Assembly (NCBI GenBank): GCA_017417085.1
Contig: JAFPZV010000279.1
Location: forward strand, 1 to 10,566
Direction of reading: 5' to 3'
Length of the DNA stretch: 10,566 nt
Source of the DNA: Deltaproteobacteria bacterium
GTDB lineage: Bacteria; Desulfobacterota; Desulfuromonadia; Desulfuromonadales; JAAYDE01
Part shown: positions 6,062 to 10,566 of the stretch, piece by piece
Layout of the letters: each line of letters starts with the position of its first letter
Numbering within the stretch: the first letter of the stretch is position 1
The notes under the pieces: model-generated
The model's input: the letters and a program-made list of their open reading frames with translations, nothing else
Databases searched by the model: none
Told to the model about the DNA's origin: nothing
Made by a program: the position numbers and the translations under genes

Positions 6062-7594
6062 ATGTCATCTGCACGTTTTCATCGCATCCTGCCACTCCTC
6101 GTGCTGGCACTCTGGCTGCCCTCGGCAGCCTGGGCCGCCTTCACCTATGAAACCGTGGTGGAGGAGGCGAAAGCGGTCGCGGCCAAGGACTATGTCGATC
6201 GCAGCGGCGAAATTCCCGAAAGGCTTTTGAACATCAACTACGATCAGTGGCGTGACATCCGCTTTATCCCTGCCAAGGCGCTGTGGCGTGACGAGGGGCT
6301 GCCTTTCTCGCTGCAGTTTTTCCATCCCGGGCTCTACTACAAGAACTCCGTCGAGATCAACATCATCGACAATCTGGGTGAAGCGCACCAGTTTCCTTTT
6401 TCGCGCGAGCTGTTCGACTACAAGAGCGACAAGGTCAAGGCGATGGTGCCCGGCGATCTCGGATTTGCCGGATTCAGGGTCCACTATCCCATCAACAAGC
6501 CCGAATACCAGGATGAAGTGGCGGTCTTCGTGGGCGCCAGCTACTTCCGCGCGGTTTGCCAGGACATTAACTACGGCCTGTCGGCACGCGGCATTGCCGT
6601 TGATACCTGGCTGCCGAGTGGCGAGGAATTCCCGGATTTCCGCAAGTTCTGGATCGTCAAGCCGGCTCCCGACGCCAAGGTGCTGACCGTCTATGCCCTG
6701 CTGGACGGTCCCAGCCTGACAGGCGCCTATGAATTCGTCATTTACCCGGGCAAGCAGACCGTTATGGAAGTAAAGAGCACGCTGTTCCCGCGCCGGGTTA
6801 TCCAGCAGCTGGGTGTGGCACCCATGACCAGCATGTTCTTCTACGGTGAAAACACCTCCAAGCGTAAAGGCGACGATTTCCGGCCGGAAGTCCACGATTC
6901 CGACGGCCTGATGATGGAAACCGGCTACGGCGAATGGCTGTGGCGGCCGCTGGTCAATCCGTCCTCTCTGGTGGTGACCTCGTTCGGCGATACCAATCCT
7001 CGTGGTTTCGGGCTTATGAAACGCGATCAAAACTACGATCACTATCTTGACATGGAGAGCAACTACGAAAACCGCCCCAGCCTCTGGATTGAGCCGAGCA
7101 ACCAGTGGGGCAAGGGCCGGCTTATGCTCTTCATGATCCCCAGCGACGAGGAGATCAACGACAACATCGTGGCCTTCTGGACGCCGGAAACACCGCCGGC
7201 AGTTGGCGAACCCCTGCGCTTTGACTACCGCATGATCTGGCACTACTTCTCCGACGGCAAGCGTCCGCCCGCAGGATGGGTGACCGCCACCTACACCGCC
7301 GCCGGAAAGGGCGAGGATCGCAAGAAGTTCGTGGTGGAATTCTCGGGAGAGGCTTTGGCCGCCATGCCGGAAGACGAGCCCCTGCATGCGGTAGTGGACG
7401 TCAGCCCCAACGCGAAGGTGACGGAACACCAGCTTCACAAGAACCTGCGCAACAACCAGTGGCGGCTGGTCTTTGAAATCGACCAGAGCCATGTTCCGGC
7501 CGATCAGCGCAAGAACGCGGTGGAGCTGCGGGCCTTCCTGAAACGCGGCGAAGACGTGCTGACCGAAACCTGGAGCTATGTCTATCAGCCATAA
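6062..7594 (+). CDS. opgG: Periplasmic osmoregulated-glucan biosynthesis protein OpgG (MdoG)
   Basis: Predicted periplasmic protein of the MdoG/OpgG family, needed to make osmoregulated periplasmic glucans. Family members OpgG/OpgD of E. coli belong to glycoside hydrolase family GH186, and OpgD acts on beta-1,2-glucans. Residues 1-25 form a Sec signal peptide ending AWA. The mature part begins FTYETVVEEAKAVA and carries family motifs LPFSLQFFHPGLYY, DEVAVFVGASYFRAVC, YGLSARGIAVDT and ENTSKRKGDDFRPEVHDSDG. Length (510 aa) matches OpgG, and the Sec rather than twin-arginine signal argues against OpgD. The start at 6062 is set by an AAAGGAG site 8 bases upstream; an in-frame extension to 6008 would push the signal peptide inward. 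It lies 57 bp after thiE and may be read through from it. The usual glucosyltransferase partner opgH is not adjacent. Confidence 0.95.
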   Translation: MSSARFHRILPLLVLALWLPSAAWAAFTYETVVEEAKAVAAKDYVDRSGEIPERLLNINYDQWRDIRFIPAKALWRDEGLPFSLQFFHPGLYYKNSVEINIIDNLGEAHQFPFSRELFDYKSDKVKAMVPGDLGFAGFRVHYPINKPEYQDEVAVFVGASYFRAVCQDINYGLSARGIAVDTWLPSGEEFPDFRKFWIVKPAPDAKVLTVYALLDGPSLTGAYEFVIYPGKQTVMEVKSTLFPRRVIQQLGVAPMTSMFFYGENTSKRKGDDFRPEVHDSDGLMMETGYGEWLWRPLVNPSSLVVTSFGDTNPRGFGLMKRDQNYDHYLDMESNYENRPSLWIEPSNQWGKGRLMLFMIPSDEEINDNIVAFWTPETPPAVGEPLRFDYRMIWHYFSDGKRPPAGWVTATYTAAGKGEDRKKFVVEFSGEALAAMPEDEPLHAVVDVSPNAKVTEHQLHKNLRNNQWRLVFEIDQSHVPADQRKNAVELRAFLKRGEDVLTETWSYVYQP

Positions 7595-7620
7595 CTTCTC
7601 AACTTTTGCCATATTTTACC

Positions 7621-7654
7621 GGGGCGGCGCTGATGGAAACATCGTGTCCGCCCC
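7621..7654 (+). terminator. Hairpin after opgG, possible terminator
   Basis: GGGGCGG (7621-7627) pairs with CCGCCCC (7648-7654). Inside, GATG and CATC close a GAAA tetraloop, with a small internal loop between the two stems. The following sequence GCGTTCGTTGTTT is only moderately T-rich, so termination may be partial or Rho-aided. The rest of the gap to 7725 shows no clear promoter by eye. Confidence 0.5.
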
Positions 7655-7725
7655 GCGTTCGTTGTTTCAGTTGTTTGCAGTGTCCCCTGTGCCGATTATT
7701 TCAATGCCCAATATGGGGAGAAGAT

Positions 7726-7776
7726 ATGTCCAAAGTTCCTGTTCTTGACAGTACGCTGCGCGAGGCTCTGCCATGA
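7726..7776 (+). CDS. 16-residue ORF coupled to the ATPase gene
   Basis: An ATG with a strong ribosome site (GGGGAG, 5 bases upstream) opens a 16-codon frame reading MSKVPVLDSTLREALP. Its TGA overlaps the ATPase start in an ATGA arrangement (7773-7776). It could be a leader peptide that feeds ribosomes to the ATPase. Alternatively, VLDSTLRE resembles the first strand and metal-binding motif (DTTLRDG type) of HMGL/2-isopropylmalate/homocitrate synthase-like enzymes, so it may be the 5' stump of such a gene cut off by insertion of the ATPase pair. The peptide is too short to decide. Confidence 0.4.
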   Translation: MSKVPVLDSTLREALP

Positions 7777-8906
7777 TCATTTCCCAACTTCTTTTGAAAA
7801 ACTGGAAAAATTTTCATGAGATAGATGTTCCTCTGGAATCCCGTGTTTTTCTGATTGGTCCGAACGCTTCGGGAAAGTCGAATTTTTTGGATGCATTGCG
7901 CTTTCTGCGGGATGTGGCGGAAGACGGCTTGGACAAGGCGGTCGCCCAGCGCGGTGGTTTGAGCGCTTTGCGTTGCCTGTCTGCCCGGAGGGATTCCGAT
8001 GTGGCCTTGGCCGTCAGCCTGGACAGGGGCGCATGGTTTTATCGCCTGAAACTGAAAGGGAAAGTGCAGGCCGGCCGTCAGATTCCTCTTGTTGCAGAAG
8101 AGTTTGTGCAGGAGGGTGAGCGGATTTTGCTGAACCGTCCGGATGCCGAGGATGAGAGAGATGAACAGCGTTTAACGCAAACCGCGCTGGAACAAGTCAA
8201 TGCCAACAAGGAATTTAGGCCTGTTGCCGATTTTCTGCGCAGCATCGTCTATCGTCATATCGTGCCGCAGGCAGTGCGCGATCCCCGTGCTTTTTCTTCT
8301 GCGCCAGTGGAAAGAGATCCTTTTGGCCGGGATTTTGTGCTGCAACTCTGGAATACGCCTAAAAACACTCGGGATGCACGTCTACGGAGAATGAATGAGG
8401 CTCTAAAAGCCGTGGTGCCGCAATTGACGGATCTGTCGGCGATTATGGATGAAAAGACCGGAGAGGCACATTTGCAGGCAAAGTACAGTCATTGGAGGCC
8501 CCAAGGCGCTTTTCAGGATCAGTCACAATTCTCCGACGGCACTTTGCGCCTATTGGCATTGTTCTGGACGCTTCTGGAAAAAGGCGGTCCTTTATTGCTG
8601 GAAGAGCCCGAGCTTTCCCTGCATGAGTCTATCGTCAGACAACTCCCTGGAATTTTTGCCCGTCTTGCCCAAGGTAGTCGAAACCGGCGGCAAATTATTC
8701 TTTCGACCCACTCGGAAGCCTTGCTTGCGGATGTAGGCATTCAGCCTGAAGAGGTATTGAGGCTGGTTCCCGGCGATGATGGTACGCAAGTAGTTTTGCC
8801 CGGCAAAGATGAAATCGCGCTTTTTCAAAAAGGATTGACTGCGGCGGATGTCTGTTTGCCCAAAACCAATACCCACACACAATTTGAGATGTCTTTCCCA
8901 TCATGA
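7773..8906 (+). CDS. SMC/OLD-like AAA ATPase (AAA_21 type)
   Basis: Cytoplasmic ATPase of the ABC/RecF-SMC-like class, 377 residues. It opens IISQLLLKNWKNFHE, the usual first strand of OLD/RecF-like proteins. It has Walker A GPNASGKS (29-36), an ABC-type signature region QFSDGTLRLLAL (252-263), Walker B LLLEEPELSLH (274-284) with the catalytic Glu, and the switch STHS (311-314). A charged, probably helical insertion lies at about 120-215. All nucleotide-handling motifs look intact. Unlike a full OLD protein it has no TOPRIM domain of its own; a TOPRIM-like protein is encoded by the next gene, which overlaps by 4 bp (ATGA, 8903-8906). Pairs of this type include known phage-defence modules such as PARIS and Gabija, but this pair is not clearly either. 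The start has a GAGG site 7 bases upstream in addition to coupling with the short ORF. Confidence 0.9.
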   Translation: MIISQLLLKNWKNFHEIDVPLESRVFLIGPNASGKSNFLDALRFLRDVAEDGLDKAVAQRGGLSALRCLSARRDSDVALAVSLDRGAWFYRLKLKGKVQAGRQIPLVAEEFVQEGERILLNRPDAEDERDEQRLTQTALEQVNANKEFRPVADFLRSIVYRHIVPQAVRDPRAFSSAPVERDPFGRDFVLQLWNTPKNTRDARLRRMNEALKAVVPQLTDLSAIMDEKTGEAHLQAKYSHWRPQGAFQDQSQFSDGTLRLLALFWTLLEKGGPLLLEEPELSLHESIVRQLPGIFARLAQGSRNRRQIILSTHSEALLADVGIQPEEVLRLVPGDDGTQVVLPGKDEIALFQKGLTAADVCLPKTNTHTQFEMSFPS

Positions 8907-9496
8907 ACATTCATCTGATTGTTGCGGGACAGTTGGAATTGCCGGTGGGGCGGAAGTTGATTGGTCATTGTGGGCACAGTGCCGGGATGGAGTATCCTTT
9001 GCGAGGATGCGGCAATATCAGACGCAAAGCATACAAGTATGCGCCGCTTGTCATGGGTGGGGATGGCGTGCTGGTGCTGACCGATTTTATGGATTCCGGG
9101 TGTGCTTGCGTGCCTCAGGCATTGATTGAATACCGGGCAGAAAGTGTAAGGCATCGTGCCTTTCTATATCGTTTTGCGGTGCCGGAGCTGGAAAGCTGGC
9201 TATTGGCGGATGCGGCGGGGCTTTCGAATTTTCTGCGTATTGCCCGGAGCAAAATTCCTGATAAACCGGAAGAATTGTCTGACCCTAAAAGAACGTTGGT
9301 GAATTTGGCCCGATCGTCGAAAAAACGTGCTGTCCGGGAAGCGCTTGTTCCTCCGGAAGGAAGCAGTGGTGCGGTTGGGCGTCTGTATGTTCCAATGTTG
9401 AGCGAATTTGTTGAAAGTTTCTGGAATATCGATGCGGCAGTGCAGAAGGCACCCAGTTTGGCGCGTTGCGTCAGCAGGCTGCGCGAATTGCAATGA
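8903..9496 (+). CDS. TOPRIM/DUF4276-like partner protein of the ATPase
   Basis: A 197-residue protein that I recognise only loosely as DUF4276/TOPRIM-like. It starts with a strand IHLIVAGQLELPVGRKLI (3-20), comparable to the VEGxxD/E start of TOPRIM nucleases. A second strand ends in an acidic pair, VLVLTDFMDSG (56-66, Asp61 and Asp64). The best-conserved-looking part is VPELESWLLADAAGLSNFL (93-111), followed by PEELSDPKRTLVNLAR (122-137), VGRLYVPMLSEFV (158-170) and a C-terminal PSLARCVSRLREL. No signal peptide or membrane segment is seen. If TOPRIM-like, it would be the nuclease or effector arm, gated by the ATPase. Oddly, the residue where the TOPRIM glutamate is expected is Ala8 (codon GCG, one base from GAG). 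The ATGA overlap with the ATPase implies coordinated translation. A strong terminator follows. Confidence 0.6.
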   Translation: MNIHLIVAGQLELPVGRKLIGHCGHSAGMEYPLRGCGNIRRKAYKYAPLVMGGDGVLVLTDFMDSGCACVPQALIEYRAESVRHRAFLYRFAVPELESWLLADAAGLSNFLRIARSKIPDKPEELSDPKRTLVNLARSSKKRAVREALVPPEGSSGAVGRLYVPMLSEFVESFWNIDAAVQKAPSLARCVSRLRELQ

Positions 9497-9550
9497 ATCG
9501 CTATCGGTTTGTCTTCTCAAGCGACGCCATTTTGTATTATCTGACAATGA

Positions 9551-9588
9551 AACGCCGCCTTCTGCACTGCAAAAGGCGGCGTTTTTTT
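9551..9588 (+). terminator. Intrinsic terminator between convergent genes
   Basis: AACGCCGCCTT (9551-9561) pairs perfectly with AAGGCGGCGTT (9573-9583) across an 11-base loop, and the T run extends to 9588. This is a strong rightward terminator for the ATPase pair. On the minus strand only three Ts follow the stem, so it would stop transcription of the trpB2-type gene less well. Confidence 0.92.
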
Positions 9589-9595
9589 GTACCGC

Positions 9596-10566
9596 TTATT
9601 GCGGAATCGTGGCGAATCCCTGTTCGAGATCCTCGTCGTTTGGTACGTAGTCCGTCATTTCGCCGTCGTTGTACTTCTGGTAGGCGAACAGGTCAAAGTA
9701 GCCCGTGCCGGTGAGGCCGAAGATAATCGTTTTGGCTTCGCCGGTTTCCTTGCATTTCAGGGCTTCGTCAATCGCGCCCTTGATCGCGTGCGAAGATTCC
9801 GGAGCGGGAAGCGTACCCTCAGCGCGCGCAAAGAGCGTCGCCGCCTCAAAAACCTCGGTCTGCTCGTAGCTTTTTGCCTCCATGAAACCATCCGCGTAGA
9901 GCTGCGAGAGTGTCGGGCTCATGCCGTGGTAGCGCAGGCCGCCGGCGTGGTTGGGGGAGGGGATGAAGTTGTGCCCCAGCGTGTACATTTTCGCCATTGG
10001 GCAGACCTGGCCCGTGTCCGCGAAGTCATAGGCATATCTGCCGCGCGTCAGGGACGGACAGCTTGCCGGCTCGATCGCGATGAAGCGGTAATCCGCCTCG
10101 CCACGCAGTTTTTCGCCCATAAACGGCGCTATCAGCCCGCCAAGGTTGGAACCGCCGCCGGCACAGCCGATGATGATGTCGGGTTTGATGCCGTATTTTT
10201 TACAGGCGGTGTAGGTCTCGAGGCCGATCACCGACTGGTGCAGCAGGACCTGATTCAGCACGCTGCCCAGCACATAACGGTAACCCTCCTTCGAGACCGC
10301 TGCCTCGACCGCCTCGGAAATCGCGCAGCCCAGTGATCCGCCTGTGCCGGGATGCTCCGCGTTGATCTTTCTGCCGACGTTTGTGTCCATGGAAGGAGAT
10401 GGCGTCACGGTCGCGCCGTAGGTGCGCATAACCTCGCGGCGGAAGGGCTTTTGCTCGTAGCTCACCTTGACCATGTAGACGAGGCAATCAAGGTTGAAAA
10501 AGGCGCAGGCCATCGAAAGCGCCGTTCCCCACTGTCCGGCGCCGGTCTCTGTCGTCACGCCTTTCA
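9596..10566 (-). CDS. trpB2: Tryptophan synthase beta-like PLP enzyme, TrpB2 type, 3' part
   Basis: PLP-dependent enzyme of fold type II, tryptophan synthase beta-like (TrpB2/TrpB-related subfamily), which makes tryptophan from serine and indole or a related product. The visible part starts KGVTTETGAGQWGTALSM, where ETGAGQWG holds the catalytic glutamate; TrpB2 has W where classical TrpB usually has H. Further on are the glycine-rich phosphate-binding loop IIIGCAGGGSNLGG, the segment PSPNHAGGLRYHG, and near the C-terminus FGLTGTGYFDL. About 322 residues are visible. The N-terminal part with the PLP lysine lies beyond 10566, so the true start is not in the window; an apparent GTG start at 10558 is internal. 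The stop TAA at 9598-9596 faces the ATPase pair across a shared terminator. Whether other trp genes are nearby cannot be seen. Confidence 0.92.
   Translation of the reverse strand, partial: KGVTTETGAGQWGTALSMACAFFNLDCLVYMVKVSYEQKPFRREVMRTYGATVTPSPSMDTNVGRKINAEHPGTGGSLGCAISEAVEAAVSKEGYRYVLGSVLNQVLLHQSVIGLETYTACKKYGIKPDIIIGCAGGGSNLGGLIAPFMGEKLRGEADYRFIAIEPASCPSLTRGRYAYDFADTGQVCPMAKMYTLGHNFIPSPNHAGGLRYHGMSPTLSQLYADGFMEAKSYEQTEVFEAATLFARAEGTLPAPESSHAIKGAIDEALKCKETGEAKTIIFGLTGTGYFDLFAYQKYNDGEMTDYVPNDEDLEQGFATIPQ

Noticed and set aside
6065..7612. A 515-residue open frame on the minus strand covering opgG
   Set aside because: It is antisense to a clear full-length OpgG with signal peptide and motifs. 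The frame is open because of GC-rich codon use, and its translation shows no recognisable domain.

Overview
The window looks like chromosomal DNA of a Gram-negative bacterium. It encodes four predicted lipoproteins and a periplasmic osmoregulated-glucan (OPG) protein with a Sec signal peptide. The LEA14-type lipoproteins, one with C-terminal W/HY/G repeats, and a TrpB2-type enzyme would fit a gut-associated Desulfovibrionaceae-like organism. That assignment is inference only, because no rRNA or other marker gene is present.

Left third (1-4268, all on the minus strand): the 5' part of a flavodoxin gene, then an array of four related LEA14/WHy-domain lipoprotein genes (540-1034, 1380-3017, 3151-3705, 3750-4268). 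The array arose by local duplication. Three genes share one leader and promoter block of about 120 bp (near 1035-1160, 3018-3142 and 4269-4386). A 3' stub of a fifth copy survives at 1169-1287. The largest gene carries two WHy-like domains plus a C-terminal domain of three repeats of about 55 residues. The genes probably form a short operon (3750-4268 then 3151-3705) followed by two separately promoted units.

Middle (4576-7594, plus strand): thiM and thiE overlap by 11 bp. They supply thiazole salvage and the coupling step that makes thiamine phosphate. opgG follows 57 bp later, without its usual partner opgH. A hairpin at 7621-7654 may end this unit.

Right (7726-9588, plus strand): a 16-codon ORF, an SMC/OLD-like AAA ATPase and a TOPRIM/DUF4276-like protein, joined by two ATGA stop/start overlaps and closed by a strong intrinsic terminator at 9551-9588. 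This compact ATPase plus candidate nuclease pair is the best candidate for an under-described, possibly anti-phage, system here. The tiny ORF reads like the first residues of a DTTLRDG-type (HMGL/2-isopropylmalate synthase) enzyme, so the pair may have landed in or replaced such a gene. The window ends inside a convergent trpB2-type gene (9596-10566, minus strand).
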